Positions 17,427 through 25,524 of a DNA stretch of 64,000 bases are shown here, in pieces. Both the position numbers and the translations under genes were made by a program. The DNA comes from Brevundimonas viscosa (GTDB taxonomy: Bacteria; Pseudomonadota; Alphaproteobacteria; Caulobacterales; Caulobacteraceae): contig NZ_FOZV01000010.1 in NCBI RefSeq assembly GCF_900116065.1, forward strand, positions 1-64,000. Reading direction: 5' to 3'. Each line of letters begins with the position of its first letter. Positions within the stretch are counted from its first letter, which is position 1. The notes beneath the pieces were generated by a model that was not told the DNA's origin, made no database searches, and saw only the letters and a program-made list of their open reading frames with translations.

Positions 17427-18131
17427 TCAGTCCGGCAGGCGGAACCGGACCGTGAAGGTCACCCGCGCGCCGGTGGCGGCGCCGTCGACCTCGCGGGGCG
17501 ACACCCGGGCCCGGCGGGCGCCGGCGAGGGCCGCCTGACCGAAGCCGGCTCCCGAGGGATCCTCCGACTCGATCCGGCAGTCCGTCATGCTGCCGTTCGG
17601 CTGCACCAGGCAGTTGAGGGCGACGGACCCGCTCTCCACGCCACGGGAAAGGGCGCGTTCCGGGAACTCCACGGTCGGCTGACGCGACCAGCTGGGGTTC
17701 CGGATCACCGACGGCCGCGGCGGAGCCGGGGGAGCCGGCGGCGGCGGCGGGCCGGGGACGATCACGGGCGGACCCGTATACTCGACCCGATCCTCCTTCT
17801 TGGTCGGCTCGATCGGCAGCGTCACCGGGGGCGGCGGCGCGTTCGGAACGGCGACCGGCGGGCGCACCTGCAGCTTGGGCGGCGGGGGCGTGTCCGGCGG
17901 CGGCGGCGGCGGCGGCGGAGGCGGAGGCGGCGGAACCGGCTCGATGATCTCCACGTCGACCGCCTCGTCCGAGTACTCCTTCATCTGGATCTCGAACCGG
18001 GCCTTCATGAAGTAGAAGGCCATGATCGCGAACAGGACGGAGACGACGACCAGGCTGGTGATCACGACGCCCATGGGCGCCTTGGTCTTCGGCGGGTCGT
18101 ATCTGGACCGGTGGTATTCGATATCAGTCAT
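17427..18131 (-). CDS. tonB: Energy transducer TonB
   Basis: A 234-residue inner-membrane-anchored periplasm-spanning protein. There is one N-terminal membrane helix (about 21-43, GVVITSLVVVSVLFAIMAFY). A Pro-rich spacer follows (a long run of prolines from about residue 67, then PPPPV, PPPPPAPPAPP). The C-terminal TonB domain (PSWSRQPTVEFPERALSRG ... VTFTVRFRL) would contact TonB-dependent receptors. It transmits proton-motive energy from ExbB-ExbD to outer-membrane transporters. Last gene of the operon, 14 bp after exbD and followed by a terminator. Confidence 0.92.
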   Translation of the reverse strand: MTDIEYHRSRYDPPKTKAPMGVVITSLVVVSVLFAIMAFYFMKARFEIQMKEYSDEAVDVEIIEPVPPPPPPPPPPPPPDTPPPPKLQVRPPVAVPNAPPPPVTLPIEPTKKEDRVEYTGPPVIVPGPPPPPAPPAPPRPSVIRNPSWSRQPTVEFPERALSRGVESGSVALNCLVQPNGSMTDCRIESEDPSGAGFGQAALAGARRARVSPREVDGAATGARVTFTVRFRLPD

Positions 18132-18145
18132 GCTTTCACCCGGTC

Positions 18146-18583
18146 CTACTGCGTCGACGTGTCCTCGCCGACCAGGGCCACGGAATAGAAGCCGTTGTCC
18201 TGGAGCGAGTTCATGACCTGCATGAAGTCGCCGTAGCGAGTCTGCTGGTCGGCGCGGATGAAGATACGCTCATCCGCCGGGTTGCGACGTCCGATCTGCG
18301 AGGACAGTTCAGAGCCGACGGAGTCGATGTCCACCGGGAAGTCGCCGATGTAGGCCCGACCGTTGTCCTGGATGGACACATAGATCGGCACCGGCGGGTT
18401 CTCTGCGGGCGGCGCGACGGCCCGGGGCAGTTTCACCTCAACGTTCACGCTGGCGAGCGGGGCCGCCACCATGAAGATGATGAGCAGAACAAGCATGATG
18501 TCCACGAACGGCGTGACGTTGATCTCGCTGTTCTGCTCGATGGCGTACTTGCCGCCGCCGCCGCCTGAAATCTTGGCGGCCAT
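18146..18583 (-). CDS. exbD: Biopolymer transport protein ExbD
   Basis: A 145-residue protein with a short cytoplasmic N terminus rich in Gly, one membrane helix containing the proton-carrying Asp28 (INVTPFVDIMLVLLIIFMV), and a periplasmic domain (VPIYVSIQDNGRAYI, ERIFIRADQQTRYGDFMQVM). It forms the proton channel with ExbB. The gene starts 5 bp after the exbB stop and precedes tonB. Confidence 0.94.
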   Translation of the reverse strand: MAAKISGGGGGKYAIEQNSEINVTPFVDIMLVLLIIFMVAAPLASVNVEVKLPRAVAPPAENPPVPIYVSIQDNGRAYIGDFPVDIDSVGSELSSQIGRRNPADERIFIRADQQTRYGDFMQVMNSLQDNGFYSVALVGEDTSTQ

Positions 18584-18588
18584 CCGGG

Positions 18589-19506
18589 TTACGCCCCCTT
18601 GTCGAGGTTACGCGAGATCGCGTTCATCAGCTCGGCGTTGAAGCCGTCCGAACGGGTGCCGTAGGCCGCGATGCGCGTGTTGAAGTAGTTGTAGAAGATA
18701 ACCGCCGGGATAGCGGCGAACAGACCGATGCCGGTGGCGAGCAGGGCCTCGGCGATGCCGGGGGCCACGACGGCCAGGTTGGTCGTGTTGGTGTTCGCGA
18801 TGCCGATGAACGAGCGCATGATCCCGTACACGGTGCCGAACAGACCGATGAACGGACCGGTCGAACCCACCGAGGCGAGGAACTGCTGGCCGCCCGACAG
18901 GCGCTTGGCCAGGCCCGACTGCACCGCCGACACGGCGGTCTGGGCGCGGTAGAGGGCCGAGTCGCGGTGGTCGCCGGTCACGGACAGGCCGGCCTGACGC
19001 GACAGCTCGATCTCGTCGGTCGCCGCGGCGGCCATGTCGGCCAGCGGGTTGCCTTCGTACTCTTCCGAGATGGCCACCCGCCGCATGTCGGCGATGGTGC
19101 GGGCGCCGCGGAAGGTTTCGAGGAACTGGTCGGTCTTGCGGTTCAGGGCGCCGAACTCGAACAGCTTGATCAGCAGCAGGGTCCACGAGAAGACCGAGGC
19201 GAGCACGAGGCCGATCATCACGATCTTCACGACGATGTCCGCGTCCATGAACATGGTCGCGACGGTCAGTTCGCCGGCGTGCTCGCCGCCCACGCGGGCC
19301 GGTTCGCCGTCAGCCTCGCCGCCGGCGTCGGCCACGTCCGCCGGAGCGGCCGGGGTGGCGGCCGGAGCGGCCGGAGTGGTCGTCGCGGCCGCGGCGGCCG
19401 GATCGGCGGGCGCGGCGGCGTCCTGCGCGAGGACCGGCGTACCGGCCATCAGCACGGCGGCGCCGGCCATGGCCAGGAGGAGGTTGGTCTTCTTGATTTC
19501 GAACAT
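18589..19506 (-). CDS. exbB: ExbB/TolQ-family proton channel protein
   Basis: A 305-residue protein, longer than E. coli ExbB because of an N-terminal extension. It has a cleavable signal peptide (to about PVLAQ) followed by ~60 residues rich in Ala/Pro/Thr. The conserved part has three membrane segments. The second and third carry FLASVGSTGPFIGLFGTVYGIM and ALLATGIGLFAAIPAVIFYNYF, the MotA/TolQ/ExbB signatures. It energises TonB. First gene of exbB-exbD-tonB. The signal-peptide-bearing form is common in Alphaproteobacteria. Confidence 0.93.
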   Translation of the reverse strand: MFEIKKTNLLLAMAGAAVLMAGTPVLAQDAAAPADPAAAAATTTPAAPAATPAAPADVADAGGEADGEPARVGGEHAGELTVATMFMDADIVVKIVMIGLVLASVFSWTLLLIKLFEFGALNRKTDQFLETFRGARTIADMRRVAISEEYEGNPLADMAAAATDEIELSRQAGLSVTGDHRDSALYRAQTAVSAVQSGLAKRLSGGQQFLASVGSTGPFIGLFGTVYGIMRSFIGIANTNTTNLAVVAPGIAEALLATGIGLFAAIPAVIFYNYFNTRIAAYGTRSDGFNAELMNAISRNLDKGA

Positions 19507-19885
19507 AGGTCGCCAGTTCCTGCTTTGGTCTGACTCGTGGAACCCTGGAGACCGGCTGCAGATGCGGCCGCCCCCCGATGAAATGTCGCCCGCTTCGCCG
19601 GGGTTCGCGGAACCCCGATCTGCGGAACGCCTCCTGACGCTTCCGGTTGCCTGAAGGCCGCCGGGGCGGTGACGACGAAGCGCGGGAAACCATTTCCCCG
19701 CCCTCCCTCGGCCGCTCGCAAAGGAAAGCGGTCAAGCTCCTTTGGCGAACGCTTACCAGAGCGTCAAGTGCGCAACGGCGCTTTTCCCCCGACGGGGGAG
19801 CAAGCGCGTTCGTGGCCAAACGTTAAGGCCGAAAGCGACAATTTCATGTTGGGGCTACGCCGCTTTCCGACATGGGAAAGCGGGA
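19507..19885. other. 379-bp intergenic region upstream of exbB
   Basis: No gene is supported here. It should contain the exbB promoter on the minus strand; TTGACG- and TTGACC-like elements occur near 19735-19775, but I see no convincing -10 partner. Small hairpins lie at 19861-19882 (CGCTTTCC...GGAAAGCG, just downstream of tRNA-Phe), 19787-19799 (CCCCC GAC GGGGG) and 19600-19616 (GGGGTTC GCG GAACCCC). The first may end the tRNA-Phe transcript. Confidence 0.5.
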
Positions 19886-19961
19886 TGGTGCCTGGGGGCG
19901 GATTCGAACCACCGACACGCGGATTTTCAATCCGCTGCTCTACCAACTGAGCTACCCAGGC
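19886..19961 (-). tRNA. tRNA-Phe (anticodon GAA)
   Basis: The reverse strand folds to a 76-nt cloverleaf with encoded CCA. The acceptor GCCTGGG pairs with CCCAGGC, the anticodon stem-loop GCGGATTGAAAATCCGC gives GAA, and the T arm contains GGTTCGAATCC. It lies just downstream of yacG, as in many alphaproteobacterial genomes. Confidence 0.97.
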
Positions 19962-20024
19962 GAGCCGTCGCCTCGCGGGAGCGGCGTCTATAGGCGAGCC
20001 GTTTCCGGGAGGCAAGCGCTCTGA

Positions 20025-20189
20025 TCAGTCTTCCTCGCCGGCCTCGCCGGGCCGTTCGTCGACGCTTTCGGGAATCGCGTAGCTGCCGGTGAACCAGCGC
20101 TGCAGATCCACGTCGGCGCAGCGCTTGGAGCAGAACGGCTTGTACTTCGGGACCGCCTCGTTGCGGCGGCAGATCGGGCAGGTGGCCAT
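20025..20189 (-). CDS. yacG: DNA gyrase inhibitor YacG (zinc-ribbon protein)
   Basis: A 54-residue protein with the four zinc-binding cysteines CPIC and CSKRC (MATCPICRRNEAVPKYKPF, then CSKRCADVDLQRWF). E. coli YacG binds GyrB and inhibits gyrase. The acidic tail (ERPGEAGEED) is typical. The ATG is two bases after the rng stop, so it is translationally linked to rng and is the last protein gene of the infA-maf-rng-yacG run. Confidence 0.93.
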   Translation of the reverse strand: MATCPICRRNEAVPKYKPFCSKRCADVDLQRWFTGSYAIPESVDERPGEAGEED

Positions 20190-20191
20190 GG

Positions 20192-21226
20192 TCAGCCCTC
20201 CTCGATCAAAAAGGCCGCGGGGGCAATGGCCGCGTCGGCGCGGAGTTCCGCGCGCGGCCCCAGCCGCGCCGCGAGCGGCGCGGCGATCGCCGCCTCCTCC
20301 GGCGCGCACCTTGCCCGCACCCGCGGGCTGCCCGTCTCCGACAACAGCGCCAGGCGCAGCGCCCGGACCACGTCCTGGGCGCGATGCTCGACCTTTCTCC
20401 GCCCGTCGGGCCCGTTGAAGATCTCCTCCAGCGGCGTCCGGCCCCACGGCAGGCTGACCTGCAGCAGGCCGAAGCGGCTGACCGGGCCATAGCCGATGGC
20501 GGGGTCGTCGCCGAAGGCCCGCCGGGCGGCGGCCTGGATGGCGGGCCCGTCGTGCCCGGTTCCGATCAGGTCGATGACGACCAGGCCCGCCCACCGCTTC
20601 AGTCGCAGCAGTCGCGCCGTCTGCGCCAGTCCCTGCCGGTTGGCCCGCTCCCGCGCCTTGCCTCCCGTCGCCAGACCCCGCCCCGGCGCGAGATCGAAAT
20701 CCACCGCCACCAGGGCGCGGGTGCGCTCAATCATCAGGTCGAGGCCGGTGTCGGGGAATAGCGCGCCGGGAGACGCGGCCTCCTCCTCCGCCTCGATCCC
20801 GGCCCGGATCGCGGCGGGGCCGGTCGCGGGCTCGACGCCGGGCGCCAGCGCCGCCAGCGTCTCGCGCACCCCGGGGGCGGGCCGCAGCAGGCGCGGCGGC
20901 CCTACGGCCGGCCCGACCAGTCGCAGCGTCGGCCCCTTCGTCTCGCGCGGCTCGGCGACCACCTCGACCTCGACCCGCGCCCCCTCTCCCGCCCGCGCGC
21001 CGCCGCGGAACGGGAGGAAGCCGTGGGCCGCCGCGCCCAGGTCGACGAAGGCGCCCTTCAGGCCGTCAGGGACCTCGACCACGCGCCCGGCGACGCGGGC
21101 GCCGAGCCGGTGCGCCGCCAGGTCGTCCTCGCGTTCGATCAGAAGGTGTTCGAAGCGGCCGTCGCGGGCCACCACGCCCCGGATCTCGCCGGGCGTCTCG
21201 TCGAGGAAGACCTCGACGTCGCTCAC
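20192..21226 (-). CDS. rng: Ribonuclease E/G family protein (short form)
   Basis: A 344-residue endoribonuclease homologue. It has an S1-like RNA-binding part (GARVAGRVVEVPDGLKGAFVDLG) and the DNase-I-like catalytic domain. The metal-binding aspartates fall in LVAVDFDLAPGRG and LVVIDLIG, and a 5'-sensor-like RGxAxG variant follows. It is much shorter than E. coli RNase G (489 residues) and lacks the CPxC zinc-link, so the quaternary structure should differ. The start is GTG 21226, which overlaps the maf stop (GTGA). Probable role in rRNA or mRNA processing. Confidence 0.85.
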   Translation of the reverse strand: MSDVEVFLDETPGEIRGVVARDGRFEHLLIEREDDLAAHRLGARVAGRVVEVPDGLKGAFVDLGAAAHGFLPFRGGARAGEGARVEVEVVAEPRETKGPTLRLVGPAVGPPRLLRPAPGVRETLAALAPGVEPATGPAAIRAGIEAEEEAASPGALFPDTGLDLMIERTRALVAVDFDLAPGRGLATGGKARERANRQGLAQTARLLRLKRWAGLVVIDLIGTGHDGPAIQAAARRAFGDDPAIGYGPVSRFGLLQVSLPWGRTPLEEIFNGPDGRRKVEHRAQDVVRALRLALLSETGSPRVRARCAPEEAAIAAPLAARLGPRAELRADAAIAPAAFLIEEG

Positions 21227-21804
21227 GAGGCGCGCCAGCCGGCTCCCGCCAGCAGGTTGACGGTCTCGGGCTGCGGCAGCCCCATGACCGCAGGGTAGCT
21301 GCCGACGATTCGCGTCACGAAGGCGCCGGCGCGGCCCTGGATGCCATAGCCCCCGGCCTTCCCCTTCCATTCTCCCGAGGCGACGTAGGCGGCGATCTCG
21401 GCGTCGGACAGGACCTTGAAGGTCACCCGGGTGTCGACCACCCGATGGCGCACCTTGCCTCCCGCGGCCACGGCGACCCCGGTCAGCACCCGGTGATTGC
21501 GCCCGGAGAGCAGCCTCAGGAACCGCTCCGCCTCGGCCTCGTCGGCCGCCTTTTCCAGCAGCCGCCGGCCCACCGCCACCACCGTGTCGGCGGCCAGCAC
21601 CACGGCGTCGGGCGACCGTGCGGCGACGGCGCCGGCCTTGCCGACGGCCAGCCGGGCCGCCAGCCGCGGCGGCGTCTCGCCCTTCTGCGGGCTTTCGTCG
21701 ATGTCGGCGGGTTCGATTCGGTCGGGAACGATCCCGACCAGCGCCAGCAGTTCCACGCGGCGCGGGCTGGCGGAGGCCAGCACCAGTTCCGGACGGGCGG
21801 ACAC
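21223..21804 (-). CDS. maf: Maf-family nucleoside triphosphate pyrophosphatase
   Basis: A 193-residue enzyme that hydrolyses non-canonical or pyrimidine NTPs to NMPs. Motifs: LVLASASPRRVELL at the N terminus, DTVVAVGRRLLEKA in the middle, and YGIQGRAGAFVTRIVGSYPAVMGLP at the C terminus. The family was first described as a septum-formation inhibitor. The start is GTG, 9 bp after infA, and the stop overlaps rng by four bases. Confidence 0.93.
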   Translation of the reverse strand: MSARPELVLASASPRRVELLALVGIVPDRIEPADIDESPQKGETPPRLAARLAVGKAGAVAARSPDAVVLAADTVVAVGRRLLEKAADEAEAERFLRLLSGRNHRVLTGVAVAAGGKVRHRVVDTRVTFKVLSDAEIAAYVASGEWKGKAGGYGIQGRAGAFVTRIVGSYPAVMGLPQPETVNLLAGAGWRAS

Positions 21805-21813
21805 GCCCCGTCC

Positions 21814-22032
21814 TTACTTGAAGCGGTAGGTGATGCGGCCCTTGGTCAGGTCATAGGGCGTCATCTCGACCAGGACCTTGTCGCCGGCCAGCACGCGGAT
21901 GCGGTTCTTGCGCATCTTGCCCGCGGTGTGGGCGATGATCTCGTGGTCGTTCTCGAGCGTCACGCGGAACGTCGCGTTCGGCAGCAGCTCGCTGACGACG
22001 CCGGGAAACTCGAGCAGTTCTTCCTTGGCCAT
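21814..22032 (-). CDS. infA: Translation initiation factor IF-1
   Basis: A 72-residue OB-fold protein [20 protein letters not shown]... ending KGRITYRFK, the standard IF-1 length and sequence. It binds the A site of the 30S subunit during initiation. The longer reading from 22044 adds MGGR and is not favoured. First gene of infA-maf-rng-yacG. Confidence 0.97.
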   Translation of the reverse strand: MAKEELLEFPGVVSELLPNATFRVTLENDHEIIAHTAGKMRKNRIRVLAGDKVLVEMTPYDLTKGRITYRFK

Positions 22033-22168
22033 GCGGCCTCCCACGCCCGGTGGACACCTGTAATCGCCGCGCGCCGGGCGGAGCGCGCGTCGAAGGTGCG
22101 GGCATATGCCTTAAATCGCGCCAGTAGTCGAGGGAGGCGGCCGATCGGCCAATCCGGGCGCATGAAAA

Positions 22169-22273
22169 GTGGTTGGTGGCTGGTGGTTAGTAGCTGAACC
22201 GGCGACGCCCGTCTTGACGCCGCGGCCTGTCCCGGGCGACGTCCACTAATCACCGGCCACAATCACTAACCAC
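22169..22273. repeat. Inverted repeat with 7-mer (GTGGTTA-type) arms
   Basis: The left arm (22169-22196) is GTGGTTG, GTGGCTG, GTGGTTA, GTAGCTG. The right arm (about 22243-22273) contains CCACTAA, TCACCGG, CCACAAT, CACTAAC, CAC, the degenerate reverse complement. The spacer is about 46 bp. It lies in the 260-bp gap between UPF0262 and infA, which otherwise shows only an unremarkable infA leader. Confidence 0.85.
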
Positions 22274-22292
22274 AGCGGGCGCGCAGCGCCGT

Positions 22293-22754
22293 TCAGCGCC
22301 GGTAAAGCGCCGTCACCAGGGTGAACAATCGCCGCGCCGTCTCGTGGTCGACCACGATCTTGCCCTCCAGCCGCGACTTGAGCAGCTCGGCGCCGTCGTT
22401 GTGCAGCCCGCGCCGGCCCATGTCGACGGCCTCGATCTTGCCCGCGTCGGCCCCGCGCAGCACTTCATAGTAGCTGTCGCAGATGTCGATGTAGTCCTTC
22501 ACCGCCTTCTTCAGCGGCGTCAGCGACAGGCCGTGGGCCCTCGAGAAGTCCGGGCCGGTCACGTCCAGCACCAGCCGTCCGTCCACCAGCGACAGGGTCA
22601 GGCGATACGGCCCTTCGGACGCGCCGACCGGCTGGAAACTGTTCTTCTCCAGCAGATCGAAGATCGCCACCCGCCGCTCGTGCTCGATCTCGGCCGAGGC
22701 CGGCGGCAGGGTGACGGGGTCGAGGTCGACGGAGACCAGCCGATGCCCGCTCAC
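22293..22754 (-). CDS. UPF0262 family protein
   Basis: A 153-residue soluble protein. ATIFDLLEKNSF-like sequence (VAIFDLLEKNSFQP), FSRAHGLSLTPLKKAVKDYI and DMGRRGLHNDGAELLKSRLE are the hallmarks of UPF0262, a conserved alphaproteobacterial family of unknown function. The position between murA/DUF2948 and infA is the conserved one, although hisD and a phosphatase gene often found in this block elsewhere are absent. It overlaps DUF2948 by ATGA. Confidence 0.9.
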   Translation of the reverse strand: MSGHRLVSVDLDPVTLPPASAEIEHERRVAIFDLLEKNSFQPVGASEGPYRLTLSLVDGRLVLDVTGPDFSRAHGLSLTPLKKAVKDYIDICDSYYEVLRGADAGKIEAVDMGRRGLHNDGAELLKSRLEGKIVVDHETARRLFTLVTALYRR

Positions 22755-23236
22755 GAAGCCGTCGCCCCGGCGTCCGGCTCCTCGACGGGATGCGCCGGCG
22801 CGGTGTCCACCGGCCAGCGTTCCGACAGGTCGGTCAGCACCGCGTCAAGGCACTCGACGTCGATCCGCAGGTCGCCGCCGCCGGCGAACATCAGCAGCAC
22901 CGCCCCGCCCGGCGCCTCGCCGGGCTCGAAGTCGATGGCCAGCAGCTCCAGCGCCTGCTCCGGGGCCCGCGGCAGGCGCCGGCTCTTCACCGCCTCGACG
23001 TCGCCGAACTGCATCGCGGCCCGCACCCGGGTCCCGCCGCACTCCCAGCAGAACCGACTCAGGGCGACCGTCACCCGCCGGGCGGTGCGCTCCCAGACGA
23101 TGTCCACCGGCCGCAGGATGGCGTCCTGCAGGGCGGCCGAGATGATCTGCAGGTCGTCAGCGTCCTCCGCGAGCAGGCGCAGCGGCTCGATCGCCGCCTT
23201 GTCCGCCCCGTCCTTCGCCGTCGCCTCAGTGCTCAT
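22751..23236 (-). CDS. DUF2948 family protein
   Basis: A 161-residue protein of unknown function with [32 protein letters not shown] and [20 protein letters not shown], which match DUF2948 as found next to murA in Alphaproteobacteria. The start at 23236 overlaps the murA 3' end by 11 bp, and the stop overlaps UPF0262 by four bases, so the three genes are translationally linked. Confidence 0.88.
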   Translation of the reverse strand: MSTEATAKDGADKAAIEPLRLLAEDADDLQIISAALQDAILRPVDIVWERTARRVTVALSRFCWECGGTRVRAAMQFGDVEAVKSRRLPRAPEQALELLAIDFEPGEAPGGAVLLMFAGGGDLRIDVECLDAVLTDLSERWPVDTAPAHPVEEPDAGATAS

Positions 23237-24515
23237 GACCCTCGTCCCTGATCCGCCGGATCTCCGCGCCGCAGGCGCCCAGCTTCTCCTCCAGGCGCTC
23301 GAAACCGCGATCCAGATGATACACGCGTCCGACGGTCGTCTCACCCTGCGCCGCCAGGCCGGCGATCACGAGGCTGACCGAAGCCCGGAGGTCGGTGGCC
23401 ATCACCGGCGCCCCATGCAGGGCCTCGACCCCGCGCACCACCGCCTCGCCGGCGTGGACGTGGATGTCCGCGCCCAGCCGGGCGAGCTCCGGCGCATGCA
23501 TGAAGCGGTTCTCGAAGATGTTTTCGTGGATGACGCTCTCGCCCTCGGCCAGGGTCATCAGCGCCATGAACTGGGCCTGCAGATCGGTGGCGAAGCCCGG
23601 ATAGACCTCGGTGGCCACGTTCACGGCCTTCAGCCGCACCGCCGGGTCGCGGCGCACGATCACGCCGTCCTCGGTCGGAACAATCTCCACCCCGGCCTCG
23701 ACCATCTTCTCGGTCAGCGCCTGCATCAGCTCCGGGCGCGACCGCGTCAGCCGCACCTCGCCGCCCGCCATGGCCGCGGCCACGGCGTAGGAGCCCATCT
23801 CGATTCGGTCGGCGATCACGGGCCATTCGGCGCCGGTCAGCGACGTCACGCCGGTGATCACCAGTTCGTCGGTGTCCAGGCCCTCGACCTTCGCCCCCAT
23901 CGCCATCAGGCAACGGGCCAGATCCCCGATCTCGGGCTCGCGCGCCGCGTTCTTCAGCACCGTCACGCCCTCCGCCAGCACCGCTGCCAGCAGGGCGTGC
24001 TCGGTGGCGCCGACCGAGACGAACGGAAACTCGATCTCGGCCCCCTTCAGCCCGTGCGGGGCGCGGGCGATGACATAGCCCTCGTCCAGCTCGATCTCGG
24101 CGCCCATGGCGGTCAGCGCCTGCAGGTGCAGGTCCACCGGCCGGGCCCCGATGGTGCAGCCGCCCGGCAGCGACACCTTGGCCTCGCCCGTGCGCGCCAG
24201 CAGCGGGCCGAGCACGTTGAAGCTGGCCCGCATCTGCCGCACGAGGTCGTAGGGAGCGAAGGTCGAGCGAATCTCGGCGGCGTGGAACAGGGTCTCCTGC
24301 TCCAGCCCCTCCCCGCGCTCGGTCACCTCCACGCCCAGCTCGCGCAGCAGCCGGCCGAGGAATTTGGTGTCCGCCAGCCGCGGCATATTGGTGAGGCGCA
24401 GGGGCTGGTCGGTGAGGATGGACGCCGCCATCAGCTTCAGGGCGGAATTCTTGGCGCCGCTGATCGGGATGGTCCCGTTCAGCGTGGCGCCGCCGGTGAT
24501 GGCGATGCTGTCCAT
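23226..24515 (-). CDS. murA: UDP-N-acetylglucosamine 1-carboxyvinyltransferase
   Basis: A 429-residue enzyme that adds enolpyruvate from PEP to UDP-GlcNAc, the first committed step of peptidoglycan synthesis. The N terminus has [17 protein letters not shown] with Lys22/Asn23. The active-site Cys120 lies in [14 protein letters not shown], so the protein should be fosfomycin-sensitive. Full length for the family. First gene of a tightly overlapping run murA-DUF2948-UPF0262. Confidence 0.96.
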   Translation of the reverse strand: MDSIAITGGATLNGTIPISGAKNSALKLMAASILTDQPLRLTNMPRLADTKFLGRLLRELGVEVTERGEGLEQETLFHAAEIRSTFAPYDLVRQMRASFNVLGPLLARTGEAKVSLPGGCTIGARPVDLHLQALTAMGAEIELDEGYVIARAPHGLKGAEIEFPFVSVGATEHALLAAVLAEGVTVLKNAAREPEIGDLARCLMAMGAKVEGLDTDELVITGVTSLTGAEWPVIADRIEMGSYAVAAAMAGGEVRLTRSRPELMQALTEKMVEAGVEIVPTEDGVIVRRDPAVRLKAVNVATEVYPGFATDLQAQFMALMTLAEGESVIHENIFENRFMHAPELARLGADIHVHAGEAVVRGVEALHGAPVMATDLRASVSLVIAGLAAQGETTVGRVYHLDRGFERLEEKLGACGAEIRRIRDEGHEH

Positions 24516-24629
24516 GTCGTCTCTTGCAGCCGGCCCATGAAGCGAAATGCCGGGGCCGCCGGGGGATCGGCTATCTAGCGCGGTCGGCGGCGCTTGCGAA
24601 AGGCCGCGTCAGGGCGGAGCCGATGACTT

Positions 24630-24803
24630 TCAGTTGCTCTGTCTTGCCGGCCGCGCGGCGATCTTGCGCCGGCGCAGGTTGGCGCGAAGGGCGGCGGCGA
24701 GGCGCAGGGCCTTCTCCGACTTCGCCTTGGGCGCCACAGGGGCGGGCGCGACCGGCTCGGGGGCCGGCGGCGTTTCGGGGGCGGGGATCGGAGCCTTGTC
24801 CAT
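24630..24803 (-). CDS. Small basic hypothetical protein
   Basis: A 57-residue product from ATG 24803. The N half is rich in Pro/Ala/Glu (MDKAPIPAPETPPAPEPVAP). The C half is strongly basic and helical (KSEKALRLAAALRANLRRRK). This layout is seen in small conserved proteins of Caulobacterales, but I know no function. It lies 114 bp upstream of murA on the same strand and opposite to tRNA-Thr. Confidence 0.55.
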   Translation of the reverse strand: MDKAPIPAPETPPAPEPVAPAPVAPKAKSEKALRLAAALRANLRRRKIAARPARQSN

Positions 24804-24901
24804 GAGTCGATTGGACCCGCTGGCAAACTTTTCCGCAAGCTGCCGAATTGGGGCTTCCCCACTTGTCCCCGGTTGGCTATAGGGCCCGCTCCTCAGGTTT
24901 C

Positions 24902-24976
<75 letters not shown>

Positions 24977-24983
24977 CCACAGC

Positions 24984-25014
24984 AACGGGGCCCGGCTCAT
25001 CGCCGGGCCCCGTT
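24984..25014 (+). terminator. Terminator hairpin after tRNA-Thr
   Basis: AACGGGGCCCGGC-TCATC-GCCGGGCCCCGTT forms a perfect 13-bp stem with a 5-base loop. Only a weak T-rich stretch follows (CGCGTTTG). Its position just after the tRNA supports termination. Confidence 0.75.
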
Positions 25015-25086
25015 CGCGTTTGAAGCGCCTGCAGATTGAGGCGGCCTCGATCATCCGGACGATACGGGTGCGAGCCGGCCGGCGGC

Positions 25087-25509
25087 TCAGCCGCCCCGTC
25101 GGTCTTCCGGTCCGCCGCGGCGCTCTCCGCCCCGCCGGTCGGCTTCGCGGCGACCGCCGTTCAGCATCATCAACTCCAGCCGGATCTCGATGAGCCGCTG
25201 CTCCAGCGATCCCAGCGCCAGCAGCAGGATCGCCGCGCCCATGGCCGCGGCTTCGAAGGCCAGCGCCGTAACCGGCACGCCCACCCCCACCAGCTCGCTG
25301 GCCAGCAGGGTCAGCGCCAGCACCGCCGCCATCAGGCCGACGCCGTAGGCCCCGAGCATCTTCATCAGCGAGCGCATCGGCGCTTCGCGGTTGACCCGGG
25401 TGCCCGGCTTGCGCCGATCTCTCCCGCGCCGTTCGACGCGCACGCGCCGGTCCTCGGCCTGTTCGCGATTCTCGATTCGCCCGGCGACGCCGTCGGCTTC
25501 CATGGCCAT
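25087..25509 (-). CDS. Small membrane protein of unknown function, Arg-rich ends
   Basis: About 140 residues. A charged, Arg-rich cytoplasmic N part (REQAEDRRVRVERRGRDRRK) is followed by two adjacent membrane helices (about 50-70 and 78-100) and a hydrophilic tail rich in RRGGERRGG-type repeats. ATGs at 25509 and 25503 are both possible. It lies 15 bp after the TadG-like gene on the same strand and is probably the last gene of that transcript. No family recognised. Confidence 0.65.
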   Translation of the reverse strand: MAMEADGVAGRIENREQAEDRRVRVERRGRDRRKPGTRVNREAPMRSLMKMLGAYGVGLMAAVLALTLLASELVGVGVPVTALAFEAAAMGAAILLLALGSLEQRLIEIRLELMMLNGGRREADRRGGERRGGPEDRRGG

Positions 25510-25524
25510 GGCCGTTCCGCTCCC

